A DNA stretch of 64,000 bases from UBA4732 sp002404095 (lineage in GTDB: Bacteria > Planctomycetota > Planctomycetia > Gemmatales > Gemmataceae), in contig DAIPWT010000019.1 of assembly GCA_036783645.1 (NCBI GenBank), positions 5,594 through 69,593 on the forward strand, written 5' to 3'. Numbering within the stretch: position 1 is the stretch's first letter; each line of letters opens with the position of its first letter. Shown piece by piece: positions 33,829 to 41,198 of the stretch. The notes beneath the pieces were generated by a model. The model saw nothing but the letters and a program-made list of their open reading frames with translations. It did no database searches and was not told where the DNA came from. The position numbers were made by a program, and so were the translations under genes.

Positions 33829-33855
33829 GCCTAAAAACCTCCGAGGTTTTTAGGC
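33829..33855. terminator. Hairpin downstream of the DUF4190-like gene
   Basis: GCCTAAAAACCTC, C, GAGGTTTTTAGGC: 13-base perfect arms about 30 bases after the stop. No U-run follows, but the site suits a terminator. Confidence 0.55.
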
Positions 33856-33990
33856 AAGTCGAGGGTTAGAGGCAAAGCCAGGTTTAGAGGCAAAGTCTGC
33901 CGTCGCTGATCCCTTTACTTATGGTTCAGATTAGCAATCGCTTTATTCACAATAAGCCGGAAATCCTCGTCGTCTTTCCACTTGTTTGTT

Positions 33991-34174
33991 CTCAGCTCGA
34001 CTGATGCACTTTTTCGGAGGGCTGAATCGCTGTTTTTCCAGAGGCTTTATCGTGAGCGGACGGGTTTTTTCACACCCGACCCGTCTTCGGCATACCTCGA
34101 ATACTCAAGAAAGCGCTGATTTTCCTGGGTAAACCGCAATTTGCCTCGCCGAAAAGTGCATCAGTCGAGCTAAG
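33991..34174. mobile_element. Probable MITE, about 184 bp
   Basis: Terminal inverted repeats CT(C/A)AGCTCGACTGATGCACTTTT sit at 33991 and, inverted, at 34174, with no coding content between. The outermost CTnAGCTCGACTGAT is shared with the end of the IS4-type remnant at 32116-32130, so the short element may have been mobilised by a related transposase. It abuts the 3' end of the gene at 34183. The remaining sequence 33856-33990 shows nothing identifiable. Confidence 0.65.
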
Positions 34175-34182
34175 AAACGTAC

Positions 34183-37071
34183 CTAATTCCCCGCCATCAC
34201 CCAGATCGGCGACGCCCACGCCGCCTGGCCGTCCTTCTGGATCACGCGCACATAGTAATTGCTGGCCTCATCACCCTTCTTCGGCTTCGGATCGTCCCAG
34301 TGGAATTTCGCCTCGGCCGCGCCCTTTGCAGGCGTTTCGGTATGCACCACCTCGCCGTCGCGCAGCACCTCCACGCGGTCGAGCGGACCCGTGCCCAGCG
34401 CCGTCACGTCAAGGCCCGGCTTGTCCGTGCGCACCTCGTCGCCCATGATCCCCAGCGCTCCCATGCGCACATCCAGCACGATGTTGTCGGTCGCGGCGTA
34501 GGTGTGCCGCTTCTTGATCGCGTCGATCAGCCCCTGGCGGCTGAACTTCTCGGCCACCACGCAGGCGTAACTAACGTGCGTGGAGATGTGATCGCTCGAC
34601 GCCTGGAAACCGAGGCGATAGCCCTTGGCAAGCGCCAGCGATACGAAGCCGTCGGGCTTATAAGGGCCGTGTACACGATCCGTTTTGTCGTCGGTGGTCT
34701 TTGGGGCGCCCGGCGCCTCGTAGGAGGTGTGATAGCCCTGGAAGATCTCGACGACCGGCTCCAGCGCGTCGTCGTGTTCGGCCCAGTCGGTGCCCTGATC
34801 GGTGGCGCTCGTGTGCGATGTGCAGATGCCGTCCGTCTGGCGCAGGTAGGCGTATAGCTTGCCTGTATCCTCGGCCATCGGCTTCGGCAGCCGCTTCGGC
34901 ACGGGCAACGTCCGGTGGCCGCGCTCCAACCAAAGTACATTGCGATGGCCGTTCGGATACGGTACGCTGCGCTCGTAGCCGTACATGGATATAAACGAAC
35001 CGGTAATTGTGTAAATGTCGTTGGCCTTCTGAGTGCGCCACCAGGGATACTCGGCGTCGTCGCCCATGTTGTGGTCGGCCACGATGCCGAAGTCGAGCGC
35101 CGCGGCGTCAAGGGCGTAGCGGTGCAGGTCCATAAGCGAACCATCGCCGACGCCGTCGCTGGAAATGTCCGTATGGCGGTGCAGGTCGCCTCGGTAGATG
35201 TGATAGGTCTTGCCGGCCGATTCGACCTTGTAGCCGCGGATGCGCGCGATCTGCTCGGCTTCGTGCGGATGGATAGGCGGAACGTCGGCTTCCGGCGCGG
35301 GCGGATCGCGGAACTTGCCGTCCGCCGGCCGGGGCAGCCCGCCGAAGCGACTGACGGCGACACTGAGATTGCGGGCGACCATGTTGGGCGGCGTCCAGCG
35401 GCGGTTGTCGCTGGCGTAGGCGAAGTAGACGTTGCCGGCCGGGTCGCGCTGCGATGCGACGCGCATGTCATTGCGGCCGCCCGACTGCGGCAGTTCGACC
35501 GGCGCGGTCCAATGGTCGCCGAGCCAGGCCGTCGCAAATACGTCCCACCGAGCCTGGATCGACCAACCGTCGATGCGTGGATGGCGACAGGTGCGGTGAC
35601 GGAACGACAACCACATGCGGCCCTCGCCGTCGTCCTGAAGTTGCGGCAGCTCGTCGTATTCCTTCATGTCGGCGGGAATGACACTATAAGGGTTCGCTTC
35701 AGGCTCTTTCCATTTGCCCTTGATGAGGCAGCGCAGGCGGAGCGTCCGCTCGGCGTACAGAGCCTGGCCGCCGGCTTTGAAGTAGAGGAAGCCGTAATCC
35801 TTGCCCCAGTTCGACCCGGCCTCGTCATAGGCGACCCAGAGCCGGCCGTCGCGGTCGCAGGCCAGACTTGGATGAGCCTGGAAGCGCGACGACTTCTCCG
35901 GCGTCAGCACCTCGCCTAGCTTAGGCGCCGGCCCGCCGGACAATGCGCGGACGCGCACATTGTAGACCCCTGAATCGTAGGAATCCCATGCGACCCATAC
36001 GCGATCTTCCTTGTAGTCGGAGCAGACGACGGGGTTCCAGGCGTTGGCGCCCGGCGCGCTAACATGGATCGGGTCATGCCAGCCGTCGCCGTCAACGCAG
36101 CGGGCGAAGACGCCGAACTTGCCGTCGCGGGCGCCTTGCCAGACAAGCCAGGCGCGGCCGCGCTCGTCGGTGGTCATGCAATGCCAAACGTTCGGCCCCC
36201 CCTCTCTGCCCTCCCCCCGCGGGTGGGGGAGGGTTTGGGTGGGGGTCAGCCGCACCTCGTCGCCGAGCTTGCCGTCTTTGTAAGGCCGGCCGTAAAGGTC
36301 CCAGTTGTGGTCGCGCTGGCTGGACCAGACGACCCACAGGGTGTTGTTATGCGTACTTGCCAAGGCGATGCGGAAATGGTCTCCCGGCCCGTCCGCTTCG
36401 ACCGGCGCCGACCAATCGCTGTCCGGCCCGTCGCGCTCCGCCAGCAACACACGATCCTTTTCATTCTGGTAGGCGACCCAGGCCATGTATTGCTTGCCGG
36501 TCTTATAGCGCACCCAGAAGGCCGGGTAATCGTCCTGCACGGGCGCGACGGCCATAGGTTCGGCTGGCGGGCGCAGGACGCTTACGGCCGGCAGACGCTC
36601 AATGCGCACCCGGCCGTCGAGGAAGATTTTCGGGCGGCCGAGGGGTACGTCGTCGGCCGTGAACTTCACTTTGCCCGGCGGCAGGGTGAGCGTCACGGTC
36701 GGGGCGACGCCGCGCACGGTGAGAACGACGCCGTTGGGCCACGGCTCCTGCGGCGGCGGCTTCGGCTTACCCTCGGCGGGGTCGAGCGGGTAGCGCTCGC
36801 CCGGTGTAATGGCGTCACGGGTGCGACAAGTCCACTTCGTTGCGCCGTCGATGGCGTCCTTCTCCTCGAAGCGCCAGCCCTGGAGCGCGACGGCCTCGCC
36901 GTCGGCGACGGCGGCCTGACCGCTCCAATCGGTCGGCGTCTTGTCGTTGATGCCGAGGACGATGCGGAAGGAGGCGACGGGCGGGTCGGTCGGCCGCGAC
37001 GCGGCGAGGATGGCCAGCAGGACGACCCCGGCTAAACCGGCGGCGGCGAGACGGCGGGTGCGCGGAGACAT
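34183..37071 (-). CDS. Large exported protein: beta-propeller-like region plus PHP-type metallohydrolase (DUF3604-like)
   Basis: A 962-residue protein with an N-terminal signal/anchor (LAAAGLAGVVLLAILAAS). Residues ~180-610 contain repeated blade-like motifs (WVVWSSQRDHNWDLYG, AWLVWQGARDGKFGVFAR, VWVAWDSYDSGVYNVRV, LWVAYDEAG, MWLSFRHR, VYFAYASDN), as in six- or seven-bladed propellers. The C-terminal third has PHP-like metal motifs GDLHRHTDISSDGVGDG, DFGIVADHNMGDD and LGFQASSDHISTH. It probably hydrolyses a phospho- or sulfo-compound outside the cytosol, but the substrate is unknown. An in-frame C-rich palindrome encodes the insert PTQTLPHPRGEGREGG. The ATG at 37071 starts the signal. Confidence 0.78.
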   Translation of the reverse strand: MSPRTRRLAAAGLAGVVLLAILAASRPTDPPVASFRIVLGINDKTPTDWSGQAAVADGEAVALQGWRFEEKDAIDGATKWTCRTRDAITPGERYPLDPAEGKPKPPPQEPWPNGVVLTVRGVAPTVTLTLPPGKVKFTADDVPLGRPKIFLDGRVRIERLPAVSVLRPPAEPMAVAPVQDDYPAFWVRYKTGKQYMAWVAYQNEKDRVLLAERDGPDSDWSAPVEADGPGDHFRIALASTHNNTLWVVWSSQRDHNWDLYGRPYKDGKLGDEVRLTPTQTLPHPRGEGREGGPNVWHCMTTDERGRAWLVWQGARDGKFGVFARCVDGDGWHDPIHVSAPGANAWNPVVCSDYKEDRVWVAWDSYDSGVYNVRVRALSGGPAPKLGEVLTPEKSSRFQAHPSLACDRDGRLWVAYDEAGSNWGKDYGFLYFKAGGQALYAERTLRLRCLIKGKWKEPEANPYSVIPADMKEYDELPQLQDDGEGRMWLSFRHRTCRHPRIDGWSIQARWDVFATAWLGDHWTAPVELPQSGGRNDMRVASQRDPAGNVYFAYASDNRRWTPPNMVARNLSVAVSRFGGLPRPADGKFRDPPAPEADVPPIHPHEAEQIARIRGYKVESAGKTYHIYRGDLHRHTDISSDGVGDGSLMDLHRYALDAAALDFGIVADHNMGDDAEYPWWRTQKANDIYTITGSFISMYGYERSVPYPNGHRNVLWLERGHRTLPVPKRLPKPMAEDTGKLYAYLRQTDGICTSHTSATDQGTDWAEHDDALEPVVEIFQGYHTSYEAPGAPKTTDDKTDRVHGPYKPDGFVSLALAKGYRLGFQASSDHISTHVSYACVVAEKFSRQGLIDAIKKRHTYAATDNIVLDVRMGALGIMGDEVRTDKPGLDVTALGTGPLDRVEVLRDGEVVHTETPAKGAAEAKFHWDDPKPKKGDEASNYYVRVIQKDGQAAWASPIWVMAGN
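36195..36247. repeat. C-rich palindrome inserted inside a coding region
   Basis: The inner arms CCCTCCCCC (36209-36217) and GGGGGAGGG (36225-36233) pair around CGCGGGT; flanking TTTGGGTGGGGG extends the G-rich side. It encodes TPTQTLPHPRGEGREGG between two propeller blades, in frame, with no disruption. This peptide type is a known signature of palindromic repeats invading genes. Confidence 0.75.
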
Positions 37072-37170
37072 GAGGCGCCTCACGGATGATGGATGAAGGG
37101 CGTGTCGCGTTATTAGAACGCGGCCGGCGCGCGGATGCAAGGGGCAACCGGTTTCGCCCGCGTCGCGCCG

Positions 37171-38097
37171 TTACTGGCCGAAGACGTCTGCCAACGCCAA
37201 GTCAATCTCTGGGTATTTATACTGATAGCCGAGCGCCATTGTCTTTTTTGGCAGGACGCGCTGGCCGGTGGTGACAACGTCCGCCGACTCGCCGAGCATG
37301 GCCCGTATTATGAAGCGCGGCGTCGGCATGAACGAAGGCCGGTGCAGCGCCTTGCCGAAAGCCGTGGCGAAATCACGGTTGGTGACGGGGTTGGGCGCGG
37401 TGGCGTTGAGCGGCCCCACGGCCTCATTATTGTCGAGAGCCAGCAACAGTACACCGATCATGTCTTCGTGGTGAATCCAGCTCATCCACTGCCGGCCGTC
37501 GCCGACCGGGCCGCCCATGCCCATCTTAAACGGCGTCCGCAGCTGGGCCAGGACACCGCCCTGTTTATCAAGTACGATGCCGATTCGCGTCAGGGCGCAG
37601 CGCACTCCGAACGCCTCAACCGCCCGCGCCGCCTTTTCCCATTCCACGCACAAGCCGGCGAGAAAATCCGACCCAGGCGGACTTTCCTCGGTCAGTTCCT
37701 CATCGCCGTGCGGCCCATAAATACCAATGGCGGAGGCGTTAACGAGTACTTTCGGCGTACCGTCCTCGCGGCGCGGCTTACGGCCCAACGCCTCCACGAC
37801 GTGGGCCGTTGTTTGCAGGCGGCTGTCGGTCAACAAGGCTTTGAATTGGTCGTTCCAGCGGTGATTGAACAGGTTTTCGCCGGCCAGGTTGACGACGGCG
37901 TCGCACTCCGCGGCGATGTTCTGCCAGGGGCCGGCCTTCATGGGGTCGCCCTCGACGATGCGGCAGGACTTGCCGAATATCTTATCGGCCGTGGCTTCGC
38001 GGCGCGTCAGCACCACCGGCCGGTCGCGCCTCTCCAGGAGCCGTTTGACGAGTCGGCTGCCGATCAGACCCGTACCGCCGGTGATGAAGACCTGCAT
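37171..38097 (-). CDS. TIGR01777-family epimerase-like SDR
   Basis: A 308-residue extended short-chain dehydrogenase. MQVFITGGTGLIGSRLVKRLLER is the NAD(P)-binding start, then VVNLAGENLFNHRWNDQFKALLTDSR and VNASAIGIYGPHGDEELTEESPPGSDFLAGLC, which are hallmarks of the TIGR01777 (YfcH-like) family; the C-terminus SWIHHEDMIGVLLLAL is also typical. The Tyr of the catalytic YxxxK is not at its usual place, as is common in this family. Role unknown. Alone on its strand between two exported-protein genes. Confidence 0.9.
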   Translation of the reverse strand: MQVFITGGTGLIGSRLVKRLLERRDRPVVLTRREATADKIFGKSCRIVEGDPMKAGPWQNIAAECDAVVNLAGENLFNHRWNDQFKALLTDSRLQTTAHVVEALGRKPRREDGTPKVLVNASAIGIYGPHGDEELTEESPPGSDFLAGLCVEWEKAARAVEAFGVRCALTRIGIVLDKQGGVLAQLRTPFKMGMGGPVGDGRQWMSWIHHEDMIGVLLLALDNNEAVGPLNATAPNPVTNRDFATAFGKALHRPSFMPTPRFIIRAMLGESADVVTTGQRVLPKKTMALGYQYKYPEIDLALADVFGQ

Positions 38098-38117
38098 TGC
38101 GATTCCTCATTTGGATG

Positions 38118-39002
38118 CTATTCTTCCACGCGCGTAGCGTAAAACCCGGCCTCGCGTTCATTCATGCGTGAGGAGCCGGCCATGTGTTTGCCGTCGCCGG
38201 TGAAGAGCCAGCCTTGAAAGCTCTGCTCGGCGCGCGGGAACTGCACCGTGAACTGGATGGAGTAGTCCGGCGTACCCACCTTGCCGCGTACTTCGTATTT
38301 CTGACCGTCTTTGTCGGAATAATACGCCCCAGTAACGCCGCCGTCGTCATCCACCTTGAGTACCAGTTCGCCGGAACGCCGGCCGTCGTCGGACAGCTTG
38401 TACTTGCCGTTGAAGTAGCGCGGCTGGAATTTTTCGCCAATGACAACTTTTTCTGTCTTCTTTGGCGTCGCCTCGGGCAGCGCCTTGGTCAACACAAACA
38501 GCCTCGCCTTGCCGACCGGCTCGACAAAAGATTTGTCGCCGTCCACGACAAAACGCAAGTCGCCGCCCAGCGATTCGGGGACAACCTGCCCCATGTCGAG
38601 GCTAATCCGGAAGCCCGGGAACAACGCCAAGTTCTTGCCCGTCGCCAGCAAAGTGCGTTCTTCGCCCTCCTTATAGGTGACGTAACGGTCGATGAGCAGC
38701 GTCGGGACGCTGTGGGCCGCGTCGGTCTTCTGCGCGGCCGGATGGACCAGCAGCTTGGCGTTGCGACCGCCGTTCGTCTTGACGATCAGCATGGCGCCGT
38801 CCACGCCTTTGAGTACGCGGTCGTTATTGAGCAGATCATCGGGCGTGACTTGCTTCATTTCCTTAACCGCATCGCCAGTGGCGGCCTTAACAAGGAGCGG
38901 ATTGGTGTAATCGTCGAAGGCGTCGGCGCGGCTGCGGGCGGCCAGCAATAGAACGACGAATACGGATAAAACCACTCGTAAAAAGACGCGATACGATGCC
39001 AT
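38118..39002 (-). CDS. Secreted hypothetical protein
   Basis: A 294-residue exported protein with a signal peptide (YRVFLRVVLSVFVVLLLAARSRA). The first half, DDLLNNDRVLKGVDGAMLIVKTNGGRNAKLLVHPAAQK, looks like a small all-beta/alpha domain. The C-terminal half, FNGKYKLSDDGRRSGELVLKVDDDGGVTGAYYSDKDGQKYEVRGKVG, resembles lipocalin-like or streptavidin-like beta-barrel repeats. I do not recognise the family. The start at 39002 is chosen for its upstream GAGGTGAG. Downstream gap to the SDR gene is 20 bases, so the pair may be co-transcribed. Confidence 0.6.
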   Translation of the reverse strand: MASYRVFLRVVLSVFVVLLLAARSRADAFDDYTNPLLVKAATGDAVKEMKQVTPDDLLNNDRVLKGVDGAMLIVKTNGGRNAKLLVHPAAQKTDAAHSVPTLLIDRYVTYKEGEERTLLATGKNLALFPGFRISLDMGQVVPESLGGDLRFVVDGDKSFVEPVGKARLFVLTKALPEATPKKTEKVVIGEKFQPRYFNGKYKLSDDGRRSGELVLKVDDDGGVTGAYYSDKDGQKYEVRGKVGTPDYSIQFTVQFPRAEQSFQGWLFTGDGKHMAGSSRMNEREAGFYATRVEE

Positions 39003-39018
39003 GAAACTCACCTCAGTT

Positions 39019-39086
39019 CGTTTAGCCGCGACCCGAGAGGGGAATGCGGGGGGAGACGCGCTCCCCTTTCGGGTCGCGGCTAAACG
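39019..39086. repeat. Hairpin repeat family 2, second copy
   Basis: Roughly 30-base arms (39019-39048, 39057-39086) with three mismatches; the core TTTAGCCGCGACCCGA matches 27873-27935. It lies between two co-directional minus-strand genes. Confidence 0.82.
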
Positions 39087-39105
39087 TGAGACTTGCAGAA
39101 TCTTA

Positions 39106-40200
39106 TCACGGTCTGCCGGAACAATAGCTCAACGCCAACAAAGCGAACCCCGTAGCGAGATTGTCGTCCGCCTCGCCGAACGCCTTGTCGCCTTTGTTGA
39201 TGAAACCGCCATTCTCCTGCTGCCGCGATTTCAGCGCATCAAATAATTCGGTGCGCCAGTCGTGTTTTTTGCCCTTGGCGTCCACAAAAACATCGTCTCC
39301 CAGCGCTGTCATGGCCTTGCCGAAAGTGTGATAATAATAGAACAAACCGGCCTGTTTCATGCCGGGGTTCTCTTCTAAGGTGTAGTGATTTTTGATCCAT
39401 TTCACCGCCCCCTGCACACGCGGATCGTCTTTCTTGACGCCGGCGTACAGGAAGCTCTTGAGGCCGCCGTAGGTCATGGCGCCCAGCGAGCGCAAGCCGC
39501 CGTCTGGCGTTTGGTGTTCTTTATCATCGGCATCGGGTTTGTAGACGAAGCCGCCTTTGTCGTCGTCGGTCGCCTTGGCCGCGAACGGCTGATCGTTGGT
39601 TTCGCCCGGCAGATTCTGGCAGCGGCTGACGAACTTCAGCGCCCTTTGAATAGCTGGGTCGTCCTTGGGTACGCCGGCCTGGATCAACGAGTCGATGAAG
39701 AACTGCGTATTCGACAGGTCAGGCGGCGTCTTGCCGTCGTAGCCAACGCCGCCCGATTTCGGATTATTCGGGTCCGCTTCGTCCTGTTGCAATCCCTTCA
39801 AGAACTTCGCGGCGTTCTTGATGACGGCGTCGTATTTACCGCCCTTATTCGCCTCTTGAAAGGCCATGAGGGCTACGCTGGTCGTGTAGTTGGCCAAGCC
39901 CTTGCTGTAGACGCCGCCGTCCTTTTGCACGCTCTTTTCGAGGTAGGCAAGTCCCTTGGCGACGACCGGATCATCGTCGCCGTAGCCGTTGCGCAGCAGC
40001 CCGGAAACGACAAGAGCGGTCACGCCGGGGCCGGCCGTGCGCGGCGACCAGCTGCCGTCCTCGCCCTGACGAGATTTGAGGAAGGCGTAACCCTTGTCCA
40101 GCACTTCGCGCACGTCCTTGGGATTGGGGCCGACGGCGAAGGCAGGCGCTGCCAGGACGGCGAAGACCATACCGACGGCAAACGAGGTGCGATGGTTCAT
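39106..40200 (-). CDS. Secreted prenyltransferase/squalene-oxidase-repeat protein
   Basis: A 364-residue exported protein with signal peptide MNHRTSFAVGMVFAVLAAPAFA. Repeats of the terpene-cyclase/prenyltransferase toroid follow: GYAFLKSRQGEDGSWSPRTAGPGVTALVVSGLLRNG, GLAYLEKSVQKDGGVYSKGLANYTTSVALMAF, AMTYGGLKSFLYAGV and ALKSRQQENGGFINKG. The catalytic DxDD of cyclases is not present, so it is more likely a binding or structural toroid. Such proteins are abundant in planctomycetes without known function. The neighbours are also exported. Confidence 0.85.
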   Translation of the reverse strand: MNHRTSFAVGMVFAVLAAPAFAVGPNPKDVREVLDKGYAFLKSRQGEDGSWSPRTAGPGVTALVVSGLLRNGYGDDDPVVAKGLAYLEKSVQKDGGVYSKGLANYTTSVALMAFQEANKGGKYDAVIKNAAKFLKGLQQDEADPNNPKSGGVGYDGKTPPDLSNTQFFIDSLIQAGVPKDDPAIQRALKFVSRCQNLPGETNDQPFAAKATDDDKGGFVYKPDADDKEHQTPDGGLRSLGAMTYGGLKSFLYAGVKKDDPRVQGAVKWIKNHYTLEENPGMKQAGLFYYYHTFGKAMTALGDDVFVDAKGKKHDWRTELFDALKSRQQENGGFINKGDKAFGEADDNLATGFALLALSYCSGRP

Positions 40201-40234
40201 GGAAGCGCTTCCTTTTGTCGGCGACGATAGCGGA

Positions 40235-41188
40235 TCAGAGGTTCGACTGTTGCGGCCCGCGCAGCAGATCGCGGACCTCCAAGGCGTCCGTCACCATCCC
40301 GGGGCACTTGTCCGGCTTGAGCCGGGTCTGGCGGTGCAGGAGGAGCTGGCCGTTCAAAACCTCAATGTGCCAACGGCCGTCGCGTCCGAGATACTCTACC
40401 AAATCAGGGTTAAACGTCTTGCGTAAGGCGTCTTCGTCGCGGCCGACGAGTTTGCAACGGCGATTGAATTCGCCGGCGTCCTCCAGCTCCATGCCTTTTG
40501 TGGTGAATAGACCAGCGAATTTGTCGAAGAACGTCCTGGGAGTAAGCTGGAAATTGGGTCTGCCGGGCGCGCCATCAGGCAGGATCACCACGCCGAGCCG
40601 ATGTGTTTGTGAGCTTTTACCGCTTCCCGTAGTATATTGATATTCAAAGAAGATTACCTCGCATTCGCCGACGCGGCCGAATAAGGCGTTGTACGCCTTT
40701 TGGTCCCGCCCGAGCGCGAACAATTTGAACGGCCCGATCGCGCGCAACCACCCCAGAAGGAGATGGGCCATGAATGTGAAGTTCATCGCTTCGGCGACGG
40801 CCGCCATCTCTTTGGTCCGCTGGCGCCCGACCCAAACGCCCACGCCGACCATCAAGAGGATGGCGGCGATGATGAGATTAATAATGGCAAAAGGGATGGT
40901 GTTCGCCGAGAGTAGCAGAAGCGCCAAGCCCGCGACGGCGAACATCACGGTAATAAAGGTCGTGACGCGCACCGTCGTGGCCGTGGCGTCGCCCGGACTA
41001 ATCGGCGCCGCGCCGCAGACAGGGCACGAACTCCGGAAGTCGGGCGGCCACTTGTCCGGCGCGAAGACCGGCGTCCAGCGATGACCGTTAGAGCAGCATA
41101 GTCGTTCCGCCACAACCGTCCTCCTGGGCAGCCTCACGGCCAATGAATCACCTGGCTTTAGGTTAATCCAGGCGCCGCGCGGCGACAA
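40235..41188 (-). CDS. Membrane protein with zinc-ribbon-like N-terminus
   Basis: A 317-residue protein. Near the start are paired cysteines (CCSNGHRW, then CPVCGAAP) that could form a zinc ribbon. Two membrane segments follow (VRVTTFITVMFAVAGLALLLLSA, IPFAIINLIIAAILLMVGVGVWVG). The cytosolic C-terminal domain (LFALGRDQKAYNALFGRVGECEVIFFEYQYTTGSGKSSQTH) resembles DUF3137-like domains. The start is uncertain: TTG at 41188 is the longest; an internal GTG near VRLPRR is possible. Function unknown. Confidence 0.6.
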   Translation of the reverse strand: MSPRGAWINLKPGDSLAVRLPRRTVVAERLCCSNGHRWTPVFAPDKWPPDFRSSCPVCGAAPISPGDATATTVRVTTFITVMFAVAGLALLLLSANTIPFAIINLIIAAILLMVGVGVWVGRQRTKEMAAVAEAMNFTFMAHLLLGWLRAIGPFKLFALGRDQKAYNALFGRVGECEVIFFEYQYTTGSGKSSQTHRLGVVILPDGAPGRPNFQLTPRTFFDKFAGLFTTKGMELEDAGEFNRRCKLVGRDEDALRKTFNPDLVEYLGRDGRWHIEVLNGQLLLHRQTRLKPDKCPGMVTDALEVRDLLRGPQQSNL

Positions 41189-41198
41189 CGGGGGACGA

